Of a DNA stretch of 64,000 bases, positions 48,840 to 58,007 are shown piece by piece. Source of the stretch: DAHUXD01 sp963736455. Lineage in GTDB: Bacteria > Acidobacteriota > Thermoanaerobaculia > UBA5066 > Gp7-AA6. Both the position numbers and the translations under genes were made by a program. The notes beneath the pieces were generated by a model. That model was not told where the DNA came from, searched no databases, and worked only from the letters and a program-made list of their open reading frames with translations. Where the stretch lies: the NCBI GenBank assembly GCA_963736455.1, contig CAVTON010000002.1:434001-498000 (forward strand). The letters run 5' to 3'. How positions within the stretch are numbered: the first letter of the stretch is position 1; every line of letters starts with the position of its first letter.

Positions 48840-49997
48840 TCAGGACTGCGAGGGCGCCGCCGCGTGCACGAGATGGCGCGGCGGAGGAACCGGGCGGCGA
48901 TGCTTCTCCATCGCGAGCGTGGGCCTCTGGCGGCGCTCGTACTCCTCGAGGCGGATCACTTTCCCCGTGCGCGCGGAGTCGAGGAGCGCACGGATCACGC
49001 GAACGTCCGCCAGCCCCTCGCGGCCGGACGGCTCCGGCTCCCGGCCCGAGAGGATGCAGTCCGAGAAGTCGACGAGCTCGGGGGCAAACTGATCCCGCTT
49101 CGGGAAACGCTTCTCGCGCGTCCGTCCCTTTCGGGTCAGCCGCCGCACGATCGGCTCCGCGTATTCGTAGGCCGGGTCGAGCTTCAGGTCTCCCTTCGTG
49201 CCGACGATCTGATACCAGCCGGCGTCGGCCGCTCCGAAGCTGCAGGTGAAGGCCGCGAGCCGCTCTCCCGGGAACCGGAGGATGCAGCTCATCATCTCGG
49301 GGCAGCGGGCGAACCGCTCGTCGCGCCCGGAGGCGCTGACGGCAAAGGCCTCCGTCGGCTCGGCTCGGAACAGATATCGCGCCGCGTTGATGCAGTACGT
49401 CCCGATGTCGTAGATCGGCCCGCCGCCGTGGTCGCTGTCCGCGAGGCGGATGTTGTCGTCCGCGACCTGCATGCTGAACATCGACTGAAAGAGACGCGGC
49501 TCGCCGATCCGGCCCGAGCGGACGATGTCGATGGCCTCGAGGTTCGCCTTTTCGAAGTGGAGGCGATAGGCCGTCATCAGGCGCACGCCGTGCTCCCGGG
49601 CGGCGTCGATCATCTCCTCGCAGTCTCGGGCCGTCACTGCCAGCGGCTTCTCGCAGAGTACGTGCTTGCCGGCGCGCGCCGCGGCCACGGCATAGTCGCG
49701 ATGCAGGGCGTTCGGAAGGGCGATGTAAACCGCGTCGACGTCCGGCCGGGCGAGACAGTCGGAGTACTGCTCATAGTCGAACGTGTGCCGGACGGAAAAG
49801 CGGCGGGCGACCGCGGAGCGCTTCTTCGGGTCGTCCGACACGAGCGCGACCAGGCGCGAGTTGCGCCGGGCGTGCGCGAACGCCGGCAGCACGGCGGCCT
49901 GGGCGATGTAGCCGACGCCGACGACGGCATAGCCCACCGTTCTGCCGGATGACGAGCGTGGACTCGCGGATCGAGACGAGGATGCACGGCGTCGCAT
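48840..49997 (-). CDS. Gfo/Idh/MocA family oxidoreductase
   Basis: A 385-residue NAD(P)-dependent dehydrogenase. The Rossmann motif is VGYAVVGVGYIAQAAVLPAF, the catalytic Lys lies in GKHVLCEKPLAVTARDCEEM, and GGGPIYDIGTYCINAARYLF is the usual second motif. The family oxidises sugars or sugar derivatives; closest in style are glucose-fructose-oxidoreductase-like enzymes. The first 19 residues are Ser/Arg-rich and perhaps not part of the fold. GGGAGG precedes the ATG and is inside the palindrome cctcccgcgggagg. A sigma-54-like element lies 48 bases upstream. Confidence 0.9.
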   Translation of the reverse strand: MRRRASSSRSASPRSSSGRTVGYAVVGVGYIAQAAVLPAFAHARRNSRLVALVSDDPKKRSAVARRFSVRHTFDYEQYSDCLARPDVDAVYIALPNALHRDYAVAAARAGKHVLCEKPLAVTARDCEEMIDAAREHGVRLMTAYRLHFEKANLEAIDIVRSGRIGEPRLFQSMFSMQVADDNIRLADSDHGGGPIYDIGTYCINAARYLFRAEPTEAFAVSASGRDERFARCPEMMSCILRFPGERLAAFTCSFGAADAGWYQIVGTKGDLKLDPAYEYAEPIVRRLTRKGRTREKRFPKRDQFAPELVDFSDCILSGREPEPSGREGLADVRVIRALLDSARTGKVIRLEEYERRQRPTLAMEKHRRPVPPPRHLVHAAAPSQS

Positions 49998-50044
49998 GAG
50001 GACCTCCCGCGGGAGGCCCGCGGGCGACCCGCTCCCTCGGGCGA

Positions 50045-50060
50045 TGCAACCGCCGTTCCA
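50045..50060 (-). promoter_or_regulatory. Sigma-54-like promoter before the Gfo/Idh/MocA gene
   Basis: Minus strand TGGAACGGCGGTTGCA, GG-N10-GC. The predicted leader is about 37 bases. Confidence 0.55.
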
Positions 50061-50072
50061 GCCTTCGATGGC

Positions 50073-50088
50073 TGGCGTGAAACTCGCA
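50073..50088 (+). promoter_or_regulatory. Sigma-54-like element close to the hydrolase start
   Basis: TGGCGTGAAACTCGCA, GG-N10-GC with the TCGC variant seen at 57669. The predicted start is three bases before the GTG; weak. Confidence 0.35.
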
Positions 50089-50101
50089 TTGCTCGAAGAC
50101 C

Positions 50102-51094
50102 GTGACGGTACGCATCACGAACCGCGACTCCCGCTTCCGATGGCTCGCGCTTCCCAAACCGACCCGAACGGCCCGTCTGTGTCTCGGAGCCGTTTCGGCC
50201 TTGTCGGAAAGCGCCGGCGCGCTTTGCGCGGAGTTCGTCTTCCGTCATCCGCCCCGTTTTCGGGCCACGCGGCGCGAAATCGCCAGGCTCTCCGAGGGAG
50301 TTCCCTGTTTCGTCCGCGGCCGCCAGGGAGAGATCGCCATCTGGCAGTGGGGGCACGGCCCCCGCGTCCTGCTCGCGCACGGCTGGGGTTCTCACGCCGG
50401 ACGGCTGACGCCGTTCGTCCCCGGGCTGCTCGCGGCGGGATTCGGCGTCACCGCGTTCGATGCGCCGGGACACGGCGCCTCGCGCGGACGCTTCGCCTCG
50501 CTGCCCGAGTTCATCGAGGCGCTCACGCTCGTGGCGCGGGCGGTTTCCCCCGTGGCGCTCGTCGGCCACTCTCTCGGAGCCGCCGCCGCCGCGCTCGGCC
50601 TGCACGGCGGTCTCGAGGCCCGGGCGGCTGTGCTCCTGTCCGTTCCGGCCGACCCGGCCGGCTACACGCGCCGGTACGCGCGCTGGATGCGCCTCTCTCC
50701 CGCGGTGACCGAGGCGATGCGGCGCAGGCTCGAGGCGCGTTATCGGTCGCGCCTCGACGAGTACCAGCTTTCCGGCCGCCCTCCCGGCGTGCCGACGCTG
50801 ATCGTCCACGATCGGGGCGACACGCGCGTGTCGATCGGCAACGCCCGCGAGCTCGCGAAGGCATGGCCGCAGACCCGGCTCGTCGAGACGCGGGGGCTCG
50901 GCCATCATCGGATCCTGCGCGACGCGGCCGTTCAGCGCCTGGTCCAGGGGTTTCTCGCCCACGCCATCCTTGGAAGGGCACCCGAATCGTGGCCGTCCCA
51001 CCGCGCCGCCGAAGCCGCTTCGGCGACGAGCGTGGCACGGTTCTTGAAGCCCGAAGCCGTGGCCCATTCGAGGGCCGAAGGAGGTTGCCAATGA
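50102..51094 (+). CDS. Alpha/beta hydrolase
   Basis: A 330-residue protein. RVLLAHGWGSHAGRLTPFVP supplies the HGW oxyanion loop, GVTAFDAPGHGASRGRFASL the family's D.PGHG motif, VALVGHSLGAAAAALGLHGG the nucleophile elbow (GHSLG), PTLIVHDRGDTRVSIGNARE the acid and GLGHHRILRD the catalytic His. Substrate unknown. The GTG start lacks a ribosome site. The C-terminal 20 residues overlap the promoter of the next gene, and the stop overlaps its ATG. Confidence 0.87.
   Translation: MTVRITNRDSRFRWLALPKPTRTARLCLGAVSALSESAGALCAEFVFRHPPRFRATRREIARLSEGVPCFVRGRQGEIAIWQWGHGPRVLLAHGWGSHAGRLTPFVPGLLAAGFGVTAFDAPGHGASRGRFASLPEFIEALTLVARAVSPVALVGHSLGAAAAALGLHGGLEARAAVLLSVPADPAGYTRRYARWMRLSPAVTEAMRRRLEARYRSRLDEYQLSGRPPGVPTLIVHDRGDTRVSIGNARELAKAWPQTRLVETRGLGHHRILRDAAVQRLVQGFLAHAILGRAPESWPSHRAAEAASATSVARFLKPEAVAHSRAEGGCQ
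51033..51048 (+). promoter_or_regulatory. Sigma-54-like promoter inside the hydrolase gene end
   Basis: TGGCACGGTTCTTGAA has a perfect -24 box and GG-N10-GA. The predicted start near 51059 gives a 32-base leader with AAGGAGG, so the next gene is transcribed independently although its ATG overlaps the hydrolase stop. Confidence 0.7.
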
Positions 51095-51735
51095 AGACGC
51101 GGATTCCCGGCCTCTCGGCAGTGGCGCTGGGTCTGCTCATGGGCGGCGTGGCCGTCGCCGTCGCCCAGGAACCGGTTCACACGGAGTCGACGGTGAAGAC
51201 CACCGGCGCGGGACCCACGACGAAGACGAAGATGGAATGGGTCAACGGCACCGTCAAGGAGTACGAGGCCGGCAAGAAGATCAAGGTCGAAGGACCGGGT
51301 GAGAAGAGCTATTCGTTCGATCTCGACGAGAACGCCCATGTCCAGGGCTCGATCGTCGTCGGGCAGAAGGCGAAGGTCGGATACACGAAGTCGGCCGATG
51401 GGGTGGAGCACGTCTCGGTGATCTCCGAGGCCTCGGCCGCGTCGGAGCGGGACGCCGCGGCTCCCCGGATGCACACCGAGTCGGTCGTGAAGCACACCGG
51501 GCCTGGTCCGAACACCAGGACGAAGACGGAGACCGTGGTCGGAACGGTGAAGGAGTACACGGAGGGCAAGTCCATCAAGGTCACGGGACCGGGGGACAAG
51601 AACTATTCCTTCGATCTGAACGAGGGATCCGGCGTCGAGGGGTCGGTGACGATCGGCGAGCGCGTCCAGGTGACGTACTCCAGGATGGCCGACGGCGACA
51701 AGGTCACGACGATCAAGCCGTACCACGGGAAGTAA
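51091..51735 (+). CDS. Secreted protein with two tandem GT-Y-AGK domains
   Basis: A 214-residue protein with a signal peptide (LSAVALGLLMGGVAVAVAQE). The mature part is an internal duplication: VHTESTVKTTGAGPTTKTKM, then GTVKEYEAGKKIKVEGPG; and MHTESVVKHTGPGPNTRTKT, then GTVKEYTEGKSIKVTGPG, each followed by SYSFDLDE or NYSFDLNE and a GQKAKVGY or GERVQVTY strand. Each unit has about 90 residues. The same unit occurs once in the 44616-44993 protein. Function unknown; a periplasmic stress role is suggested by the promoter type only. Confidence 0.8.
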   Translation: MKTRIPGLSAVALGLLMGGVAVAVAQEPVHTESTVKTTGAGPTTKTKMEWVNGTVKEYEAGKKIKVEGPGEKSYSFDLDENAHVQGSIVVGQKAKVGYTKSADGVEHVSVISEASAASERDAAAPRMHTESVVKHTGPGPNTRTKTETVVGTVKEYTEGKSIKVTGPGDKNYSFDLNEGSGVEGSVTIGERVQVTYSRMADGDKVTTIKPYHGK

Positions 51736-51759
51736 CGCCGGCCTCGCATCGCTCATCAG

Positions 51760-51786
51760 ACGGGGGAGGCGCCGCGCTTCCCCCGT
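51760..51786 (+). terminator. Hairpin terminator
   Basis: acggggga and ttcccccgt form an 8-bp stem with an 11-base loop, followed by the T-rich tcttcg. It lies 25 bases after the tandem-domain gene. Confidence 0.6.
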
Positions 51787-51806
51787 TCTTCGCCACGGGA
51801 GGTCCG

Positions 51807-51965
51807 ATGGCCAGTTTGCGAATCTCGCTGACGTGCCTGGTTCTGACCGTCACGGTTCTCCTGCTTCCGTTCGCGATCGCGAAGATCCTGGCGGCCATTT
51901 TCGGTTTCCTGTTCATCGTCTTCCTGGTCGTCGGCCTGGCGGCCGTCGACAACCTCGCGGCCTGA
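51807..51965 (+). CDS. 52-residue membrane protein
   Basis: The protein reads ISLTCLVLTVTVLLLPFAIA and KILAAIFGFLFIVFLVVGLA, two close helices with a short polar end. GGGAGG lies five bases before the ATG, which supports a real gene. It resembles small DUF1328/lmo0937-type membrane peptides in size only. It ends 16 bases before the convergent hybrid-kinase gene. Confidence 0.65.
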   Translation: MASLRISLTCLVLTVTVLLLPFAIAKILAAIFGFLFIVFLVVGLAAVDNLAA

Positions 51966-51980
51966 GCCCGGGCGCGCGGG

Positions 51981-53945
51981 TCAGTTCGCGGCGCCGCCGT
52001 CGAGGATCTCGCCGAGAGCCAGCAGAAGCTGCGTCACGTTGACGGGCTTCGACAGGACGAGCCGAACGCCCGAAGCGCGGATCCGGCGCGTGTCCTCGTC
52101 CGCGGTGACTCCCGTCAGAGCGATGACGGGGGGCGTGACGAGGCCTTGCCGTACGCGGCGCTCGAGCCACGCCGCCCCGTCGCCGTCGGGAAGCGTGACG
52201 TCGAGCAGGACGATGTCCGGCATGGCCGCCTCCAGTCCCCGCTCGGCCTCTTCGATCGAGCCCGCGGAGTCCGCGACGTAGCCTTCGGATTCGAGCAGCG
52301 CCGAGAGGCCGTATCGCGAGGGCCCGTCGTCCTCGATGATCAGCACCCTGGCGCGGCGCTGCGCGGTCCGGGGAGGGGGCGCGACAGACTCGTGCGGCCC
52401 GAGGTTCTCCGCGGAAGGCAGCTCCGGGATCGTGAAGCGAACGGTCGTGCCCTGGCCCTCGCGGCTCTCGAGGATCAGGTCGCCTCCCATGATCTCGACG
52501 AGCTGCTTCGAGATCGAGAGTCCGAGGCCCGTCCCGCGCTGCGCCTCGCCCGAGCGAGGCTGGATTTGCTGGAAGGGCTCGAAGGCCCTCGCGATCGACG
52601 CCTCGGGGATCCCGTCGCCCGTGTCCCGAACCGTGAAGGTGACCGATCCCTGCCAGGCGGAGGCCGACACGACGACCCGTCCCTGCCGCGTGTACTTGAC
52701 GGCATTGGAAAGCAGGTTCACCAGGACCCGCGAAACCTTGGCGCGGTCGAGCGTCAGGGTGGCGGCGAGCCCCGGATCCATTTCGACCTCGATCGGGAGG
52801 CCCTTCTCGCGGGCCTGCGGCTCGAGGAGGTCCGCGCACTCCTGAAGCAGGCCGGCGACGGCCACCGTCTCGGGATGGAGGTCGCGCTGACCGGCGTCGA
52901 GCTTGGCCAGGTCGAGGATGTTGTTGATCATCAGCCGGAGCGCTTCGGCCGCCTCGCGGAGCAGTCGCAGGTCGCGGTCGTGCCGGACCTCCAGCCGTTC
53001 GGCCCGGGGCAGCTTCTCGAGACGGTGAGCGAGGAGCACGATCGTGTTGAGCGGCGTCCGCAACTCGTGCGACACCGTCGAAAGAAACGACGACTTGAGC
53101 CGGTCCAGGTCTTCGAGACGGCGATACGCCAGCGAGCGCTCGTGGCCGACGCGGCGCTGCTCCCGGATCGCCCGGCCGGACCGGATGAGCGAGCGGGCGC
53201 GGGCGCGGAGCTCGGCGGTCTCGATCGGCTTCCCGATGAAGTCGTCGGCGCCGGAGGCGAAGCCCTTCTCACGGTCGATCGTTCCGGCGGTGACGAGCAG
53301 GACCGGGAGATAGTCGGCGCCGCGCTTGAGCTCCCGGGTCAGGCTGTAGCCCGACTCGGTGCCGAGCAGGATGTCGATCACGGCGAGCTCGAAGGGCTCG
53401 TCCTCGGCCAGCACTCGGGCCGCGGCCGCGTCGTGCGCGACCGTCACGTCGTGGCCGTCCGCCGACAGATCCTCGGCCAGCAGCCGCCCGACGTCTTCGC
53501 GATCTTCGACGACGAGAATTCGGCCGGGTTCGTTCCCCTCGGAGGCGGCCGGCTCGTCGGAGGCGGCCGGGGCGGGGAGGGAGCCATTCAGAAAGTCCGC
53601 CACCTGGCCGGCGAAGGTCTCCTCGTCGATGGGCTTTGCGATGAAGCCGGTGCAGCCCGCGGCCATCGCCCGCTCGCGGTCGCCGTGCATCGCATGAGCC
53701 GTCACGGCGACGATCGGAGTCTGCCGCCCGGCCGGATCCTGCCGGATCTGCCTCGCCGCCTCCCAGCCCGAAAGCAGCGGCAGCGAGAGGTCCATCAGGA
53801 TCAGGTCCGGGCGCCATTCGTGCGCCGCCGCGACCGCGGCCCGTCCGTCGGCCACGGCGGAGATCTCGTTGCCGGCGCCGCGAAGGAGCATCGCGATCAG
53901 CGCGCGGATGTCGGGCGAATCCTCGGCGATCAGGATTCGCGCCAT
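51981..53945 (-). CDS. Hybrid kinase: receiver-receiver-HisKA-HATPase-receiver
   Basis: A 654-residue soluble protein with no sensor domain. Receiver 1 has ILIAEDSPDIRALIAM and the Asp in LILMDLSLPLLSGWEA; receiver 2 has ILVVEDREDVGRLLA and VIDILLGTESG; HisKA is FLSTVSHELRTPLNTIVLLA; the ATPase has NLLSNAVKYTRQG, DTGDGIPEASIARAFEPFQQ and GTGLGLSISKQLVEIMGGD; receiver 3 has VLIIEDDGPSRYGLSAL and IVLLDVTLPDGDG. The receivers can take input from other kinases, so this looks like a phosphorelay hub. Its start overlaps the end of the upstream kinase gene by 16 bases, so the two are coupled. Confidence 0.92.
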   Translation of the reverse strand: MARILIAEDSPDIRALIAMLLRGAGNEISAVADGRAAVAAAHEWRPDLILMDLSLPLLSGWEAARQIRQDPAGRQTPIVAVTAHAMHGDRERAMAAGCTGFIAKPIDEETFAGQVADFLNGSLPAPAASDEPAASEGNEPGRILVVEDREDVGRLLAEDLSADGHDVTVAHDAAAARVLAEDEPFELAVIDILLGTESGYSLTRELKRGADYLPVLLVTAGTIDREKGFASGADDFIGKPIETAELRARARSLIRSGRAIREQRRVGHERSLAYRRLEDLDRLKSSFLSTVSHELRTPLNTIVLLAHRLEKLPRAERLEVRHDRDLRLLREAAEALRLMINNILDLAKLDAGQRDLHPETVAVAGLLQECADLLEPQAREKGLPIEVEMDPGLAATLTLDRAKVSRVLVNLLSNAVKYTRQGRVVVSASAWQGSVTFTVRDTGDGIPEASIARAFEPFQQIQPRSGEAQRGTGLGLSISKQLVEIMGGDLILESREGQGTTVRFTIPELPSAENLGPHESVAPPPRTAQRRARVLIIEDDGPSRYGLSALLESEGYVADSAGSIEEAERGLEAAMPDIVLLDVTLPDGDGAAWLERRVRQGLVTPPVIALTGVTADEDTRRIRASGVRLVLSKPVNVTQLLLALGEILDGGAAN

Positions 53946-56152
53946 GTCGCCTTCCGCATGGACGGGTTCTCCGGGCGATCGAGCGCGGAGGCGGCGTCGT
54001 CGCCGCCGCCGGGAAGCGCCCGGCGCCTCTCGTCCGTGATCGTCTCGCCCGGACGATCCCTCGACTCCGCGGGCAGCTCGCGCGGCAGATTGACCGCGAA
54101 GGACGCTCCGTCTCCGGGCACGCTCTGGACCGAAACGGTCCCGCCGAGCAGCCGGACCATCTTCCGGACGATCGCGAGGCCGAGGCCCGTTCCGCCGCGG
54201 CCCCGATGGGCCTCCGATTCGCCCTGTCGGAACTCTTCGAAGATGGATTCGTGTTCCTCCGGAGGTATGCCGATTCCCGAGTCCGTCACGATGAGGGCCC
54301 ACCGGTGGGTTCCGCGGGGCTCCGCGCGGACCTCGATGAATCCGCGTTCCGTGAACTTGAGCGCGTTGCCCACCAGGTTCGAGAGGACCTGCGTCAGCTT
54401 GGAGCCGTCGCTGACGACCGTGTCGAGCTCGGGAGAGGCCGAGGTCTTGAACGCGAGGCCCTTGCTTCGCGCCATCTCGCCGAAGTCGGTCTCGACCCGC
54501 TGGAGCAGGTCCGAGACGGAGAGGGCCTCGCGCCGGACCTCGGTCTTGCCCGATTCGATCCGCGAGATGTCGAGGACGTCGTTGATGAGGCCGAGCAGCA
54601 GCCGGGCGTTGCGGCGGACGCGCTCCAGGCTCTCCCGCTGCGGATCGGTCAGGGGCCCCTGCGTGCCGCGCAGGACCGTGCCCGTGAAGCCGAGAATGAC
54701 GGTCATGGGGGTCCGGAGCTCGTGCGAGACCGCCGCGAGGAAACGGTCCTTGAGCGCCGAGGCGCGCTGCAGCTCGCGGGCGGTGCCGGCGATGCGGCCG
54801 CGCTGCTCCTCGAGCAGCTCGTTTTGCTCGGAGAGCCGCCGCGACTGCTCCGCCAGGCGCTCGTTGGCCGACGCGTTGGCGAGGGCGACGGCGAGGCTGG
54901 GAGCGATGGCGGTCAGGGTGTTGCGGGCCCGGTCCGAAAAGGGCGTGACCGCGCCGAGGCTGAGGACGCCGACCGCCTCGCCGAAGTAGAGCAGCGGGAG
55001 ATGGAGGCTCTCGCGCGGAAGGATGCGGCCGTCGAAGAGATTGACAGTCGGCGTGCGCGCGTCGACCGACACGAGAATCGGTTTTTGTTCCCGCATCGCG
55101 CGGCGGGCTTCGTCGCGTCCGCCCTCGCCCTCGGCCCCGCCGATCCCGACGGCGGGCACGACGTCCCCGGCGCCATCGGAGACGTAGAGCAACACGCTCG
55201 AGGCGCCCGTGACCTCGGCCACGCGCTCCAGGACCTTCGTCCCGAAGCCGCGGAGGTCGTTGATCGTGGCCGCGGCGGCGAGGACCGCGTTGACCGAGGC
55301 CTCGATGTCGCGACCCTCGAGCGCCTTTCCGCGCTCGGCGTAGAGGCGGGACGCCGCATTGAAGTTGGACGCCAGCTCCCCGATCTCGTCGTTCGAGACG
55401 TCGGGAAGACGCGGCGGAACGCGGTCGGAGATGAGGTCCGCCAGCGCACGGGAAGCCGCCGTGCAGGGCGAGACGATGCGCCGGTTGACGTCGGCGAGCA
55501 GGGCGAAGAGGCCGAGGAGGATCAGGGCGGCCAGGACGACGAGGGCGGTCGTGGCCGCGTCCCGATTGGATCGGAGCTGAAGCTCGCCGAAGGCCTGTCC
55601 GCGGGAGAAGTCCCGTTCGAGACTCGAGAGCTGCTCCAGCAGGACCGAGGCCGCCGGCAGCGCCTGGTTGTCGCGGACCTCGAAGGGCGCACCCGGCTCC
55701 TGCGAGTTTCTCGCCGCGATGGCCCGCGCCGCGGCCTGCGCGTAGGTCTCCTCGGCCGATTCCGCCTTGCGGAGGACGCCGAAGCTCGCGACGGGCAACG
55801 CCTGGAGATGGATGGCTCCGAGAGAGGTCTTCAGGGTCGCCAGCGCCGCGTCGTGCTGCGAGAGGTCATAGCCCTGTCCCTGCCGGAGATAACGGTCGAG
55901 GCTCTCGGTGCTCTCCTTCACGGCTGCCAGAGCGTCGGTCACCCTCTGCCGCAGGTCGTTGTAGCGGGCGGTCTGGAGGGTCGAGTCATAGAGGCCGAGC
56001 ACGGCGCTGATCGCGAAGTAGAGCCACGCTCCGACGACCAGAAGACCGATCCCGGCCTGGATGCGTATTCGGGTTCGAAGGGAGCTTCGCTCCGCACGGG
56101 CCGGCCGGGACCGCGGCGGAGTCGGCGCAGCGGGAAGGACGAGATCTGACAT
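53930..56152 (-). CDS. Membrane histidine kinase with CHASE3-like sensor, HAMP and GAF
   Basis: A 740-residue protein. Helix 1 (about 30-55; AGIGLLVVGAWLYFAISAVL) and helix 2 (about 200-225; ALVVLAALILLGLFALLADV) enclose an extracytoplasmic helical domain of the CHASE3/4HB type. A HAMP region, a GAF domain (about 300-450; VTGASSVLLYVSDGAGDVVP, then LHLPLLYFGEAVGVLSLGAV), HisKA (AVSHELRTPMTVILGFTGTV) and HATPase (NLVGNALKFTERG, DSGIGIPPEEHESIFEEFRQ, GRGGTGLGLAIVRKMVRLLG) follow. It is divergent from the stand-alone DHp-like gene and coupled to the three-receiver kinase. Confidence 0.92.
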   Translation of the reverse strand: MSDLVLPAAPTPPRSRPARAERSSLRTRIRIQAGIGLLVVGAWLYFAISAVLGLYDSTLQTARYNDLRQRVTDALAAVKESTESLDRYLRQGQGYDLSQHDAALATLKTSLGAIHLQALPVASFGVLRKAESAEETYAQAAARAIAARNSQEPGAPFEVRDNQALPAASVLLEQLSSLERDFSRGQAFGELQLRSNRDAATTALVVLAALILLGLFALLADVNRRIVSPCTAASRALADLISDRVPPRLPDVSNDEIGELASNFNAASRLYAERGKALEGRDIEASVNAVLAAAATINDLRGFGTKVLERVAEVTGASSVLLYVSDGAGDVVPAVGIGGAEGEGGRDEARRAMREQKPILVSVDARTPTVNLFDGRILPRESLHLPLLYFGEAVGVLSLGAVTPFSDRARNTLTAIAPSLAVALANASANERLAEQSRRLSEQNELLEEQRGRIAGTARELQRASALKDRFLAAVSHELRTPMTVILGFTGTVLRGTQGPLTDPQRESLERVRRNARLLLGLINDVLDISRIESGKTEVRREALSVSDLLQRVETDFGEMARSKGLAFKTSASPELDTVVSDGSKLTQVLSNLVGNALKFTERGFIEVRAEPRGTHRWALIVTDSGIGIPPEEHESIFEEFRQGESEAHRGRGGTGLGLAIVRKMVRLLGGTVSVQSVPGDGASFAVNLPRELPAESRDRPGETITDERRRALPGGGDDAASALDRPENPSMRKATWRES

Positions 56153-56169
56153 AGGATCTTCGACGTGTC

Positions 56170-56183
56170 TCTTATGCATAAGA
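56170..56183. promoter_or_regulatory. 14-bp perfect palindrome between divergent signalling genes
   Basis: tcttatgcataaga lies in the 32-base gap between the kinase gene (minus) and the DHp-like gene (plus). It is strikingly AT-rich for this sequence. A dimeric regulator site controlling both units is the simplest reading; the binder is unknown. Confidence 0.5.
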
Positions 56184-56184
56184 A

Positions 56185-56406
56185 ATGCCGGAAATGACCG
56201 ACCCCGCCGAAGGGGATGCGGCGAGGCTTCGCCGGTTCTTCCACGACCTGGCGACGCCCCTTTCGGCCGTTTCGCTGCACCTGGAACGAGCCTCGCGTCA
56301 GATGGCGCGGGGCGAAAGCCCGGAGGACGCCCTGTCGACCGCGCGCCAGCAGCTGGATCGGGCCTTCGACCTGCTCGCAAGGGGCCGCGAGGAGCTGCTG
56401 CGATAG
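56185..56406 (+). CDS. Stand-alone histidine-kinase dimerisation-like protein
   Basis: A 73-residue protein. LRRFFHDLATPLSAVSLHLE resembles the H-box of HisKA domains, with His20 followed by DL.TPL, and the remainder (LSTARQQLDRAFDLLARGRE) would be the second helix of the hairpin. No ATP-binding domain follows; the response-regulator gene starts five bases later. It may be a phosphotransfer partner that is phosphorylated by another kinase, or a decoy dimerisation partner. The start is the first ATG; a second in-frame ATG is three codons later. Confidence 0.65.
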   Translation: MPEMTDPAEGDAARLRRFFHDLATPLSAVSLHLERASRQMARGESPEDALSTARQQLDRAFDLLARGREELLR

Positions 56407-56410
56407 AGCC

Positions 56411-57631
<1,221 letters not shown>

Positions 57632-57668
57632 GGCGACGCCGCCGGCGGGGCCGGCAGCCTGGCGCGGC

Positions 57669-57684
57669 TGGCACGTCTTTCGCT
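57669..57684 (+). promoter_or_regulatory. Sigma-54-like promoter before the 49-residue membrane protein
   Basis: TGGCACGTCTTTCGCT, perfect -24 box and GG-N10-GC. The predicted leader is about 38 bases. Confidence 0.65.
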
Positions 57685-57732
57685 CAAGGCATGGCAGGGG
57701 CCGCGGGGGCCCCGGAACAAAAAGGGGGCTCC

Positions 57733-57882
57733 ATGCTGTGGACCATCTTCGTCATCCTCCTCGTCCTCTGGCTGCTCGGACTGATCACGGGCTACACCCT
57801 CTCGGGCTTCATCCACATCCTTCTCGTGATCGCCGTCATCATTCTGATCATCAACCTGGTGTCGGGCCGACGAGTCGCTTGA
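57733..57882 (+). CDS. lmo0937-type small membrane protein
   Basis: A 49-residue protein: MLWTIFVILLVLWLLGLITG, then YTLSGFIHILLVIAVIILII and NLVSGRRVA. The LWLLGL...SGF.HILLVIA pattern is that of the widespread lmo0937/DUF5670-like small stress membrane proteins. GGGGG serves as ribosome site. It is a single-gene unit behind its own sigma-54-like promoter. Confidence 0.85.
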   Translation: MLWTIFVILLVLWLLGLITGYTLSGFIHILLVIAVIILIINLVSGRRVA

Positions 57883-58007
57883 GCGCTTGAGCGACGGCGC
57901 GGCCGTTTCCGGCGGGCCGACGCGAACGCCTCCCATGCTCTGCGGCGGCACCGAGGGTGGGCTCGTTTCCAGCGAACAGGACGTGACGGTTCAGTTTGTC
58001 CGAGGCG

